Assembly: GCF_034356035.1 (NCBI RefSeq)
Contig: NZ_CP136423.1
Location: forward strand, 372,001-436,000
DNA from: Blautia hydrogenotrophica DSM 10507
Lineage (GTDB): Bacteria > Bacillota > Clostridia > Lachnospirales > Lachnospiraceae
Length of the DNA: 64,000 nt
Direction: 5' to 3'
Under the pieces are notes generated by a model. That model did no database searches. It was given only the letters and a program-made list of their open reading frames with translations, and was not told the DNA's origin. Shown one piece after another: positions 1 through 8,472 of this stretch. The position numbers and the translations under genes are program-made. Each line of letters opens with the position of its first letter. Positions within the stretch are counted from its first letter, which is position 1.

Positions 1-2099
1 AAGCGGCAGTTCAGCTGATTGATGAGGGAAATACGATTCCGTTTATCTCCCGGTATCGAAAAGAGGTTACAGGTTCGTTGAATGATGAGCAGCTTCGAAA
101 GCTGGGAGAAAGACTGAGTTATCTTCGGAATCTGGAAGAGAAAAAGCAACAGGTGATTTCCAGTATTGAAGATCAGGGTAAGATGACGGATGAGCTTAAA
201 GCACAGATTCTGGCGGCGCAGACTTTGGTAGTTGTGGAAGATCTCTATCGTCCGTATAGACCCAAAAGAAGGACGCGAGCAATTATCGCAAAGGAAAAAG
301 GGTTGGAACCGCTGGCAAATCTCATACGTCTTCAGGCTACCAGTGTTCCTTTGGAAGAAGAGGCAAAAGCATACCTGTCAGAGGAAAAAGAAGTCCGTAC
401 TCCTCAGGAGGCGATCGCTGGAGCTATGGACATCATAGCGGAGTCTATCTCAGATGAGGCAAATTACCGAATGCACATTAGAAATGTGACAGTTAAAAAG
501 GGTAGTGTAGTCTCTGTGGCTAAAGATTCAGAGGCACAGTCTGTCTATGATTCTTATTATGATTACGAGGAACCGGTCTCTAAAATAGCGGGACATCGCG
601 TTCTGGCTCTGAATCGAGGCGAGAAAGAGAAATTTCTGACAGTTAAGATCAGTGCTCCGGAGGAAGAGATTCTCCGTTATTTGAAGAAAAAAGTGATTCT
701 GAAGGAAAATCCTATCACGACTCCCGTTTTGGAAGTTGCTGTGGAGGATGCCTATAAACGTCTGATTGCGCCAGCCATTGAGAGGGAAGTCAGAAATGAT
801 TTGACCGAGAAGGCAGAAGAGGCGTCCATTGGAGTTTTTGGAAAGAACCTGCAACAGCTTTTGATGCAGCCTCCGATTGTGGGACGTGTCGTGTTGGGCT
901 GGGACCCAGCTTTTCGAACGGGCTGCAAATTAGCTGTGGTGGATTCTACGGGGAAGGTGTTGGACACAACGGTAATCTACCCCACGGCACCTACCAATGA
1001 GAAAAAGATCAGGGCTGCGAAGGATAAAGTGAAGGAATGGATTGAAACTTATGGGATTTCATTGATTTCCATTGGTAACGGCACGGCTTCGAGAGAATCT
1101 GAGCAGGTAGTTGTAGAGATGCTGAAAGAGATTCCAGAGAAAAAGGTGCAGTATGTAATTACCAACGAAGCCGGAGCTTCAGTGTATTCAGCCAGTAAGC
1201 TGGCGACGGAAGAGTTTCCGAATTTTGATGTCGGACAGAGAAGCGCAGCTTCCATCGCTAGACGTCTACAGGACCCGCTGGCAGAACTGGTGAAGATTGA
1301 CCCGAAGTCCATCGGAGTGGGACAGTATCAGCATGACATGAATCAAAAGAAGTTAGGAGAGGCTTTGAACGGGGTAGTGGAAGACTGTGTGAATAAAGTC
1401 GGTGTCGATTTAAACACAGCTTCTGCTCCTCTCCTGGAATATATCTCTGGTATATCTAAGGTTATCGCGAAGAATATTGTAGCTTATCGTGAGGAGAACG
1501 GCAGCTTTAGGAACCGTAGAGAGCTGTTAAAGGTGGCAAAGTTGGGACCGAAAGCCTATGAACAGTGTGCAGGTTTTACGAGAATTCTCGGTGGGGATAA
1601 TCCGCTGGATGCCACCAGCGTACATCCGGAAAGCTATGAGGCTGCTACAAAACTTTTAGAGAAGTTGGGATATGCCTCTGAGGATATCGCGGACGGAAAA
1701 CTGACGGGGATTTCTAGACAGATCAAGAATACGAAAAAAATGGCGCAGGAACTGGGTGTCGGAGAGATTACTCTGGAAGATATCGTCAAGGAATTGGAAA
1801 AGCCGGCCAGGGACCCTCGTGATGAGATGCCGAGACCGATTCTGCGCACGGACGTTTTGGAGATGAAAGACCTGGAAGAAGGGATGGTTCTAAAAGGGAC
1901 TGTGAGAAATGTCATTGATTTTGGTGCGTTCGTGGACATCGGCGTTCACCAAGATGGTCTGGTGCATATCTCTAAAATGACAAAACGTTATATTAAGCAT
2001 CCGTTGGAAGCGGTGAGCGTTGGAGATGTGGTGGAGGTTAAAGTGATTTCTGTAGATCTCCAAAAGAAGAGAATCGGTCTTAGCATGATTTTAGATTGA
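1..2099 (+). CDS. tex: Tex family RNA-binding transcription accessory protein (5' partial)
   Basis: The gene is cut by the window edge. The reading frame is open from base 3 and encodes AVQLIDEGNTIPF, a typical Tex N-terminal stretch, so the first possible start inside the window (TTG at 78) is not the real one. About 698 residues are visible of a family usually 710-780 long. Seen in order: the helical Tex N-domain, a YqgF/RNase H-like fold (GWDPAFRTGCKLAVVD), helix-hairpin-helix segments (NTASAPLLEYISGI), and a C-terminal S1 domain (GMVLKGTVRNVIDFGAFVDIG). Tex proteins bind nucleic acid and affect transcription and expression broadly; the exact role here is inferred from the family. The product ends normally at TGA 2097-2099. 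Confidence 0.95.
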   Translation, partial: AAVQLIDEGNTIPFISRYRKEVTGSLNDEQLRKLGERLSYLRNLEEKKQQVISSIEDQGKMTDELKAQILAAQTLVVVEDLYRPYRPKRRTRAIIAKEKGLEPLANLIRLQATSVPLEEEAKAYLSEEKEVRTPQEAIAGAMDIIAESISDEANYRMHIRNVTVKKGSVVSVAKDSEAQSVYDSYYDYEEPVSKIAGHRVLALNRGEKEKFLTVKISAPEEEILRYLKKKVILKENPITTPVLEVAVEDAYKRLIAPAIEREVRNDLTEKAEEASIGVFGKNLQQLLMQPPIVGRVVLGWDPAFRTGCKLAVVDSTGKVLDTTVIYPTAPTNEKKIRAAKDKVKEWIETYGISLISIGNGTASRESEQVVVEMLKEIPEKKVQYVITNEAGASVYSASKLATEEFPNFDVGQRSAASIARRLQDPLAELVKIDPKSIGVGQYQHDMNQKKLGEALNGVVEDCVNKVGVDLNTASAPLLEYISGISKVIAKNIVAYREENGSFRNRRELLKVAKLGPKAYEQCAGFTRILGGDNPLDATSVHPESYEAATKLLEKLGYASEDIADGKLTGISRQIKNTKKMAQELGVGEITLEDIVKELEKPARDPRDEMPRPILRTDVLEMKDLEEGMVLKGTVRNVIDFGAFVDIGVHQDGLVHISKMTKRYIKHPLEAVSVGDVVEVKVISVDLQKKRIGLSMILD

Positions 2100-2202
2100 T
2101 AGATGAAATGTCTCCTGTAGGGAAGACGGGTGTAGAAAAAAGTAGCTAAATTCTCCAGTTTGAGATATACTAATAAAAAGCGTGTAAAGGGGAGAAGAAG
2201 CG

Positions 2203-3396
2203 ATGAAGAAAATATTTAGCAGTCTACCGTTTAAGCTGTTACTAGGTGTTGTGCTTGGGATTTTGGTAGGGCAGGTGGCAAATGTCAGCGTTATGAATGT
2301 GGTGGTTACGGTCAAATATATTTTGAGCGAGCTGATTAATTTCTGCGTGCCTCTGATTATTATCGGATTTATTGCGCCTTCTATCACAAAATTGGGAAAT
2401 CACGCGTCTAGAATGTTAGGGGTTGCGCTGATCTGTGCATATACATCTTCTGTGCTGGCTGCGCTGGGGTCTATGGCGGCGGGGTATGGTCTGATTCCGC
2501 ATCTGTCTATCTCTTCGGCAGTGGAAGGACTGAAGGAACTGCCGGAGGTGGTATTTCAGCTGGATATTCCAGAGATCATGCCGGTGATGAGTGCATTGGT
2601 TTTCTCGGTGATGATTGGACTTGCGGCGACTTGGACAAAGGCAGTTACTGTCACAAAAATTCTGGAAGAGTTTCAGCAAATTGTGTTGAAAGTGGTAACT
2701 AAGATTGTCATTCCAATTTTGCCGGTGTTTATAGGTTTTACCTTTTGTGCTCTGTCATATGAAGGAACGATCACAAAACAGCTGCCTGTATTTATCAAAG
2801 TGGTATTGATTGTGATCGTGGGACATTTTATCTGGATGACGCTTCTGTATACTGTGGGTGGTATCTATTCTAAGAGCAACCCACTAGAGGTGGTGAGAAA
2901 TTATGGGCCGGCTTATCTAACGGCAGTAGGAACCATGTCGTCTGCGGCGACCCTGGCGGTGGCATTAAAATGTGCGAAGAAATCGGAACCGCCTCTTCGC
3001 TCAGATATGGTGGACTTTGGGATTCCTCTGTTTGCGAATATTCATTTGTGTGGTTCCGTGCTGACAGAGGTATTCTTTGTTATGACTGTCTCAAAGATTC
3101 TCTATGGAGACATACCGTCTGTAGGGACTATGGTCTTGTTCTGTTTCCTGTTGGGAGTGTTCGCGGTGGGAGCACCGGGTGTTCCGGGAGGAACGGTCAT
3201 GGCTTCTCTGGGGTTAATCACAGGAGTTCTGGGCTTTAACGATACGGGAACAGCGCTGATGCTTACAATCTTTGCGCTTCAGGATAGTTTTGGAACTGCC
3301 TGTAATGTGACTGGGGACGGAGCTCTGACGATGATTTTGACTGGCTATGCCAATAGACATAATATCGAGAAACAGGAGAACACGCTTGAACTATAG
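2203..3396 (+). CDS. Dicarboxylate/amino acid:cation symporter (DAACS family)
   Basis: A 397-residue integral membrane protein with about 8 hydrophobic segments and re-entrant-loop motifs of the DAACS/SDF (GltP/SstT-like) family, including a serine-rich stretch (GTMSSAATLAVAL) and an aspartate-containing late motif (LTIFALQDSFGTACNVTGDG). Family members import glutamate, aspartate, serine or C4-dicarboxylates with Na+ or H+; the substrate cannot be told from sequence. The start is supported by AAAGGGGAGAAG just upstream. It lies 103 bases after tex with a possible TATACT -10 near 2165, so it may have its own promoter. It ends at a strong shared terminator with convergent hydG. Confidence 0.9.
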   Translation: MKKIFSSLPFKLLLGVVLGILVGQVANVSVMNVVVTVKYILSELINFCVPLIIIGFIAPSITKLGNHASRMLGVALICAYTSSVLAALGSMAAGYGLIPHLSISSAVEGLKELPEVVFQLDIPEIMPVMSALVFSVMIGLAATWTKAVTVTKILEEFQQIVLKVVTKIVIPILPVFIGFTFCALSYEGTITKQLPVFIKVVLIVIVGHFIWMTLLYTVGGIYSKSNPLEVVRNYGPAYLTAVGTMSSAATLAVALKCAKKSEPPLRSDMVDFGIPLFANIHLCGSVLTEVFFVMTVSKILYGDIPSVGTMVLFCFLLGVFAVGAPGVPGGTVMASLGLITGVLGFNDTGTALMLTIFALQDSFGTACNVTGDGALTMILTGYANRHNIEKQENTLEL

Positions 3397-3449
3397 TGAG
3401 TGTGATATATAGAGGATAGTGAAAGTATCCCGAAAATTGGAAGAGAAAG

Positions 3450-3495
3450 AAGCCCCTGTGCAGATAGAAAAAATATCTGCACAGGGGCTTTTGCG
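3450..3495. terminator. Bidirectional hairpin terminator between symporter and hydG
   Basis: Perfect 17-bp inverted repeat (3450-3466 and 3474-3490; arm AAGCCCCTGTGCAGATA) around a 7-base A-rich loop. It lies between the ends of two convergent genes. Short T/A runs flank it on both strands, consistent with termination from both sides. Confidence 0.85.
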
Positions 3496-3543
3496 TGATA
3501 AGTCTGGTAAGCGGTTTCTGTTCTTGCCTCAAGCTGTATTCAA

Positions 3544-4989
3544 TCAGAAACGAAAATCACGTATTCCTTCTTGAATTTTTTCGAGATGGTCTTTACAGAT
3601 TTCTCTCACACGTTCTCTTGGGATATTTTTCAGCTCTGCCTGAATAAGAGCTTCGCCGATTTCTTTTGTCTCCTGGCTGGCGTAATCTACCAGATATTCT
3701 TTGAGTGTCATCAGTGCATTGGGATGGCAGCAGTTTTGAATCTGACCGGATTTGCACAGGGACATAAAACGGTCTCCGGTGCGGCCTTCCCGATAACAGG
3801 CCGTACAAAAAGAGGGGATATATCCCATCTCCATCAGCCAATGGACTACTTCGTCCAGGGTTCTCTGGTCGGAGACATCGAACTGTTCCGTGTCGGTGGG
3901 GCGCTCTTCTTCTTGATAACCGCCCACAGAGGTACGGGAACCGCCGCTGATCTGTGACACCCCGAGGCGAATAACTTTTTCCCGGACAGCCTGGGTCTCT
4001 CTGGAGGAGATGATCATACCTGTGTAGGGAACTGCGATTCGGATTAAGGCACAGATTTTGGCAAAGGTATCGTCGTCGATGCCGTTGTCAAAAGTGGATG
4101 GGTCGATATCGTCTGCCCGTTTGATTCTGGGAACGCTGATGGTGTGCGGTCCGACGCCGTGAACAGCTTCCAGATGTTCCGCGTGCATCAGCAGGCCTGC
4201 AAATTCATAGCGGTACAGCTCCAGGCCAAACAGTACGCCGAGGCCCACATCGTCAATGCCGCCTTCCATTGCCCGGTCCATAGCTTCGGTGTGATAGTTA
4301 TAATCGTGCTTTGGTCCTGTGGGGTGCAGCGTCAAATAACTTTCTTTGTGGTAGGTCTCCTGGAACAATATGTAGGTGCCGATTCCGGCTTCTTTTAATT
4401 TGCGGTAGTTTTCTACGGTGGTTGCCGCAATATTTACATTGACACGGCGGATAGCGCCGTTTTTGTGTTTGATGGAGTAGATTGTATCAATGCATTCCAG
4501 TATGTATTCGATGGGGTTCATCTTGGGGTCTTCCCCGGATTCGATGGCCAGACGTTTGTGCCCCATGTCCTGAAGTGCGATAACCTCTGCTTTTACTTCC
4601 TCCTGGGTCAGCTTTTTTCGCGGAATATGTTTGTTTTTCATGTGATATGGGCAATAGAGACAGCCATTCACACAGTAGTTGGAGAGATACAGAGGGGCAA
4701 AAATCACAATCCGGTTGCCGTAGAAGGCTCTTTTGATTTCCTCTGCCAGAGAATACATTTCCTGAATTTTTTCAGGAATGGTACAGGCTAGAAGGACAGA
4801 TGCCTCGCGATGTGTCAGCCCTGTGCAGAAAGTTCCCTTCTCGGTAAATCTGGGGCGGGCTTTTTCTAGAATCTGGTCAATGAGTTCCACGTTGTCTTTG
4901 TTCTCATCTGCGTAGCGGAGCGTCTCTAATATTTCCTCGTGATTGATGAACTCATCCGCACAGAGAGACTTTGGGTCATACTTATACAT
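3544..4989 (-). CDS. hydG: [FeFe]-hydrogenase H-cluster maturase HydG (radical SAM tyrosine lyase)
   Basis: A 481-residue protein matching HydG over its full length. The radical SAM cluster motif CX3CX2C is at C106, C110 and C113 (YCVNGCLYC), followed by IESGEDPK and the central TIM-barrel motifs (GIGTYILFQETYH). The C-terminal domain carries the second, HydG-specific cysteine set (SFCTACYREGRTG then a later Cys), which binds the auxiliary cluster used to make the Fe(CO)(CN) synthon. By family knowledge it cleaves tyrosine to CO and CN- for the H-cluster. The start has an upstream AAAGGAAAA. No hydE, hydF or hydrogenase gene is in the window, so this is a detached maturation gene. Confidence 0.96.
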   Translation of the reverse strand: MYKYDPKSLCADEFINHEEILETLRYADENKDNVELIDQILEKARPRFTEKGTFCTGLTHREASVLLACTIPEKIQEMYSLAEEIKRAFYGNRIVIFAPLYLSNYCVNGCLYCPYHMKNKHIPRKKLTQEEVKAEVIALQDMGHKRLAIESGEDPKMNPIEYILECIDTIYSIKHKNGAIRRVNVNIAATTVENYRKLKEAGIGTYILFQETYHKESYLTLHPTGPKHDYNYHTEAMDRAMEGGIDDVGLGVLFGLELYRYEFAGLLMHAEHLEAVHGVGPHTISVPRIKRADDIDPSTFDNGIDDDTFAKICALIRIAVPYTGMIISSRETQAVREKVIRLGVSQISGGSRTSVGGYQEEERPTDTEQFDVSDQRTLDEVVHWLMEMGYIPSFCTACYREGRTGDRFMSLCKSGQIQNCCHPNALMTLKEYLVDYASQETKEIGEALIQAELKNIPRERVREICKDHLEKIQEGIRDFRF

Positions 4990-5098
4990 ATTCTTTTTTC
5001 CTTTCTTTCGAGTCAGAAGATCTTCCTCGTTGGTGATTTTATTATAAAATTTCTAAAGGATAATGTCAATATTTTATCGAAACTGCACAAAATCGGGC

Positions 5099-5272
5099 GT
5101 AACTATTCAGCCATGCGACAGATAAGAACCAAAATCCGGAGCAAGCTTGCTTGCAGAGGAGTTTTGCTCTTATCAGGCATATGGCGCTTAGCCATAAGCG
5201 AGGATTTAGTCGCATACGCGGCGATATAAGCTGCGTAGCAGCTAATTCGAGCTGTTATGGCTGAATAGTTAC
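5099..5272 (-). repeat. Element A copy 1: 174-bp structured repeat with terminal inverted repeats
   Basis: The ends are a perfect 16-bp inverted repeat (GTAACTATTCAGCCAT ... ATGGCTGAATAGTTAC). The same 174-bp unit occurs in the opposite orientation at 63025-63198, with about 12 differences and no gaps by eye. The inside is full of smaller inverted repeats (TATGGC-gctta-GCCATA; AGCTGC-gta-GCAGCT; GATAAGA...TCTTATC). It contains no plausible gene. Flanks AATCGGGC and AATTGGGC may be an 8-bp target duplication. A B-type end (5281-5290) lies 8 bp beyond. Strand is set relative to the copy at 63025. Confidence 0.85.
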
Positions 5273-5320
5273 AATTGGGCGCAACAGTTTAGACATGAGG
5301 GAGAGACGTTGGGGATAGGA

Positions 5321-5359
5321 AGGCCGGGCAGTCTCTTTTCGAGAGAGACTGCCCGGCTT
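5321..5359. terminator. Strong hairpin downstream of the enolase-like gene
   Basis: Inverted repeat with near-perfect 16-bp arms (AGGCCGGGCAGTCTCT at 5321-5336; AGAGACTGCCCGGCTT at 5344-5359) and a 7-base loop, 30 bases past the end of the enolase-like gene. There is no clear T-tract on either strand, so it may act as a transcript-end stabiliser rather than a classic terminator. Confidence 0.6.
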
Positions 5360-5388
5360 GGAGTAAAAGTTGTCACATAAAGAAAGGA

Positions 5389-6666
5389 TTAAAAGCGCAG
5401 TAAAGGTGTAATATCTGCAAGTCGGCAGCCAGGACTTGTGTCACAGGCGCGCATCAGGAAATTTAGTTTGTCGATTCTCTCGCCGGAACGGGGGGCTCCA
5501 TTTTTGATGAACGGAATGCCTAGACCCACCGCTAAATCCATAACCACATCTCCGACTACACCTCCGGAGCGCCCTGAAGGGGTAGCGAACATACCGTGTT
5601 CTTTTGCGAATTGGTAGGTATCCAAAGCTTCTGTGATGGTTCCTACTTGGTTTGGCTTCAGGATGAAACCGTCGATGGCCTGAAGTTCATATGCGCGTTT
5701 TAGGCGGTCGATATTTGTGACAATGAAATCGTCTCCCAACAGAATGGTGCGAGTAATTTCCTGATGAGCTTTTGGATAGGACTCCCAGTCATTTTCATCC
5801 AGCAGATCTTCGATGAAGACAAAGTTGAATTTTTCTGTGAGTTTCTTAGCATAGGCGATCAGCTCGTCAGCGGATATGCGCTTTCCTTTTAAAAGGTAAG
5901 TGTTGGAGTCTTTGTCATACATCTCGCTGGAGGCGCAGTCAAAGGCAAAACCAATTTTACCGGTGTAGCCACAGAGGTCGATTGCCTCCTGAATCAGTTC
6001 CAGAATGACTTCCGGGTCTTCAGAAGGAGCGGCATAGCCATAGGATGGAGCGACTTCTGGTTTCGTACCGCCCAGATATTTGGTGATGACTTTCTCCAAT
6101 TCCTGGAATGTGTTCACGCCCATTTCTACAGCTTGATAGATATCTTTAGCCCCGTATGGGGTGATGATAAATTCGTTGAAAGGTTGGGTCAATGTGGCGT
6201 AGTGGCCTCCATTTACAATGTTGAAGCTGGGAACAGGTACGGTCTCAATGTCTTTTTGAGCCAGATATCTGTAAAGAGGCATACAGCTATTCGCGGCTGC
6301 TGCGCGGACGGCTGCAATAGATACTGAGTAGATTGCGTTACCACCCAAATGGTGTTTGTCTTTTGTACCGTCCAGGTCGATCATCTTATGATCTATGGCG
6401 GCTAGGTCGTGTACGTCCATGCCGACCAGAGTTGGGGCAATCTTCCGATTTACATTGTCCACAGCCTTGTGAACACTAAGACCGTGGTATTCCTTTGGGT
6501 CGTTGTCTCTTAATACATAGGATTCATACATTCCCACAGAGGAACCGGTGGGGGCACAGCCGGTCCCTATGGAGCCGTCTTCTGTGATAACATCCACCTC
6601 CACCATGGGACGACATTTACAGTCAATAATCTGACGGGCGTGTACAGATTGAATTTTAGAACTCAT
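5389..6666 (-). CDS. Enolase-superfamily protein, divergent enolase paralogue
   Basis: A 425-residue protein colinear with phosphopyruvate hydratase. Retained: Mg-ligand regions FDCASSE (D243), FIEDLLDENDW (E286) and LLGDDF (about D312), a lysine in ILKPNQVGT (K337), a lysine in FIKNGA (K388) and a glutamate in NEFI (E165). Changed: the usual N-terminal RGNPT is CRPM, SGASTG is TGSSVG, the GDEGGFAP loop that carries a catalytic glutamate is PSYGYAAPS (207-215), and the SHRSGE loop is PSGRSGG (363-369), losing its histidine. It sits 20 bases after glycerate 2-kinase, whose product is enolase's substrate, so a 2-phosphoglycerate role is tempting. The altered loops instead suggest a changed reaction. 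It is not likely to be the housekeeping enolase. Confidence 0.82.
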   Translation of the reverse strand: MSSKIQSVHARQIIDCKCRPMVEVDVITEDGSIGTGCAPTGSSVGMYESYVLRDNDPKEYHGLSVHKAVDNVNRKIAPTLVGMDVHDLAAIDHKMIDLDGTKDKHHLGGNAIYSVSIAAVRAAAANSCMPLYRYLAQKDIETVPVPSFNIVNGGHYATLTQPFNEFIITPYGAKDIYQAVEMGVNTFQELEKVITKYLGGTKPEVAPSYGYAAPSEDPEVILELIQEAIDLCGYTGKIGFAFDCASSEMYDKDSNTYLLKGKRISADELIAYAKKLTEKFNFVFIEDLLDENDWESYPKAHQEITRTILLGDDFIVTNIDRLKRAYELQAIDGFILKPNQVGTITEALDTYQFAKEHGMFATPSGRSGGVVGDVVMDLAVGLGIPFIKNGAPRSGERIDKLNFLMRACDTSPGCRLADITPLLRF

Positions 6667-6686
6667 TGGAATTCTCCTTTCATTTT

Positions 6687-8093
6687 TTATGAATTCTCTA
6701 CCTTAGGGATGTAGAGAATATTGAAATCACACAGATTTGTTCCAGTGTTTCCTGTAAAGACGGTGTCTCCGATTTTTTCTAAGGCTTCATAGCAGGCATG
6801 GCCGCGCAGAGCTGCATGGATATCCACGCCTGCTTTTTGAGCCGCAGCGTAGCTGGTGGAATCTGTGATACCGCCGGCCACAGGAGTAGTCCCATCTGTT
6901 CCCTCAGAATCGATGGAGAGCATACATGCTCCTTTAGTCTTAGTGGCTAGGAGTGCGAAACTGGCGGTCAACTCCTGAGATGGACCTCCGTGACCAGTGA
7001 TTAGACTGTTATCCAGAATCTGGGTGGTTACCTCGCCGGAGCTGAGAATTACGCAGGGGGCGGGTAGGGGATTTCCGTAGGCTTGAATTTCTCTGGCTAT
7101 AGACGCAAAGAAAGAGCCAGCGTCTTTACTCTCTCCTTCTAAAAAAGAAGAGAGAATGATAGCGGGAATACCCATGTCCTCCGCGATCTGTTTTGCGTAG
7201 ATACAAGAGTCGGGCAATGTATTTAAGAGAAAGTAAGTATTGCCTGGGAACGCCTTTGGTGTTTCGCATTCAGGGCCAGCGTTCATCAGATAATCAACGA
7301 CTCTTTTGGGTAGACGGTCTGCCACATTGTAGTCTCGGATTGCTTTTCGAGCATCGTCCAGGGTGGTCTTATCAGGACCCATAGGCGTGCTGGCATAAGC
7401 AGCGTAGGGAATTCCAATATCCGAGGTCGCAGGGGTTCCCACAGCATCACTGATTCCGAAACCGATCAGTTCTGCACCTACGGATTGAATACGTTTGGCC
7501 AGCATTCCGCCGTTCATAGCCGAAATATGGCGGCGTATCGCGTTGATTTCGTAGATGTTGGCGCCCGATTTTAACATCACATCTGTAGTCTGAATTTCAT
7601 CGTCGAGAGTGATGCCATCAATAGGGCAGCTCATGAGAGCAGAACTCCCGCCGCTTATGACGACTAAGAATAAGTCGTCGGGTCCTGCTTGGTCTACCAG
7701 TTCCAGAATTTTCTGGCAGGCATGATAACCTTCCTCATTGGGGAGAGGGTGGCCGCCTACGTAGACATCCGTGCGGTGAAAGATATCAGCCTCCTCAGCT
7801 ACCTTTACGATGGCGATTCCCTTCGTCAAATAATCTCCCAGGATTTCATCTACAGCCATGGCCATGTGGTTGCAGGCTTTGCCGGCTCCCAGCAGGTAGA
7901 CGTGACGTTTTTTTGAGAGATCCCAGGACTTTGTTCCTATATGGAGAATGGAACCATCCATGTGCATAATGCTTTTGATTCTCTGAGAGGCGTCCAATTT
8001 TTGGAGGGTCTTCTCAGTGATGTCTAGCACAATTTTTCTGGATTCCACATCACCATGGGAAGTGAGGGCGTTATAATTACGAATTTTTTGCAT
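6687..8093 (-). CDS. Glycerate 2-kinase, MOFRL/DUF4147 family
   Basis: A 468-residue protein with the two parts of class II glycerate kinases: an N-terminal Rossmann-like domain (LLGAGKAC, VVISGGSSALMSCP) and a C-terminal MOFRL domain (GHGGPSQELTASFAL, SEGTDGTTPVAGG). The family phosphorylates D-glycerate to 2-phosphoglycerate; some members act on hydroxypyruvate-related pathways. It is first in a two-gene reverse-strand operon with the enolase-like gene, and reads divergently from the cyclodeaminase/TRAP/LarA arm, pointing to shared control. The start is ATG 8093, preceded on its strand by GGAGATCACAAT. A well-formed promoter lies upstream (complement of 8183-8211). Confidence 0.88.
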   Translation of the reverse strand: MQKIRNYNALTSHGDVESRKIVLDITEKTLQKLDASQRIKSIMHMDGSILHIGTKSWDLSKKRHVYLLGAGKACNHMAMAVDEILGDYLTKGIAIVKVAEEADIFHRTDVYVGGHPLPNEEGYHACQKILELVDQAGPDDLFLVVISGGSSALMSCPIDGITLDDEIQTTDVMLKSGANIYEINAIRRHISAMNGGMLAKRIQSVGAELIGFGISDAVGTPATSDIGIPYAAYASTPMGPDKTTLDDARKAIRDYNVADRLPKRVVDYLMNAGPECETPKAFPGNTYFLLNTLPDSCIYAKQIAEDMGIPAIILSSFLEGESKDAGSFFASIAREIQAYGNPLPAPCVILSSGEVTTQILDNSLITGHGGPSQELTASFALLATKTKGACMLSIDSEGTDGTTPVAGGITDSTSYAAAQKAGVDIHAALRGHACYEALEKIGDTVFTGNTGTNLCDFNILYIPKVENS

Positions 8094-8182
8094 ATTGTGA
8101 TCTCCATTTCTGATTTAGATAGGTAGAAAAAAGAACAAAGAAAAATACATTATATATTATTTGATACATAAAATTTGGTTTA

Positions 8183-8211
8183 AGTATAATGAGATATATT
8201 GCTATAGTCAA
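8183..8211 (-). promoter_or_regulatory. Predicted promoter of the glycerate kinase operon
   Basis: On the reverse strand: TTGACT, 17-base spacer, TATACT. This is a close sigma-A match, about 90 bases upstream of the kinase start. The leader contains an AATACATT half-site (about 8143-8151), also found at the divergent promoter. Confidence 0.65.
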
Positions 8212-8308
8212 CTATAAAAGCAAAAAAATTTAAAAATTATAGGAAAATAGCATATTATCTAAAAAAATCAATTGATTTTGTTTAAAGTGTAAAAAATAAA
8301 ATGTATAC

Positions 8309-8337
8309 TTGACGTATATTGCAATGCGTTATAAACT
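8309..8337 (+). promoter_or_regulatory. Predicted promoter of the cyclodeaminase-TRAP-LarA arm
   Basis: TTGACG (8309-8314), 17-base spacer, TAAACT (8332-8337). It lies in the very AT-rich 380-base divergent region 8094-8472, which has no convincing gene; the open frames there are low-complexity. Confidence 0.6.
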
Positions 8338-8359
8338 AAATGTATTAAAAAATACATTT
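8338..8359. promoter_or_regulatory. Palindromic candidate operator AAATGTATT-N4-AATACATTT
   Basis: Perfect 9-bp arms around AAAA, directly after the -10 at 8332-8337, a position where a bound repressor would block initiation. Related half-sites appear at about 8143-8151 and 8299-8305, so both divergent promoters could be controlled together. The RpiR protein encoded at 14201-15049 is a possible binder; this is inference. Confidence 0.5.
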
Positions 8360-8472
8360 CGTATAGAAATGTGGAGTAGAAAAAAGAAAAAGAAAGAAAA
8401 AATAGAAACAAAAAACAAATTTTTCGAAATTAAAAGCAACTTATTTATAAAATCATGTGAAGGAGAACGAAA

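Noticed and set aside
4939..5229. Forward frame across the hydG start and element A
   Set aside because: It is built from the repeat element and the hydG leader; the element has no coding signature.
5389..6666. Housekeeping enolase
   Set aside because: Key catalytic loops are altered and the gene sits in a catabolic operon rather than with glycolytic genes.
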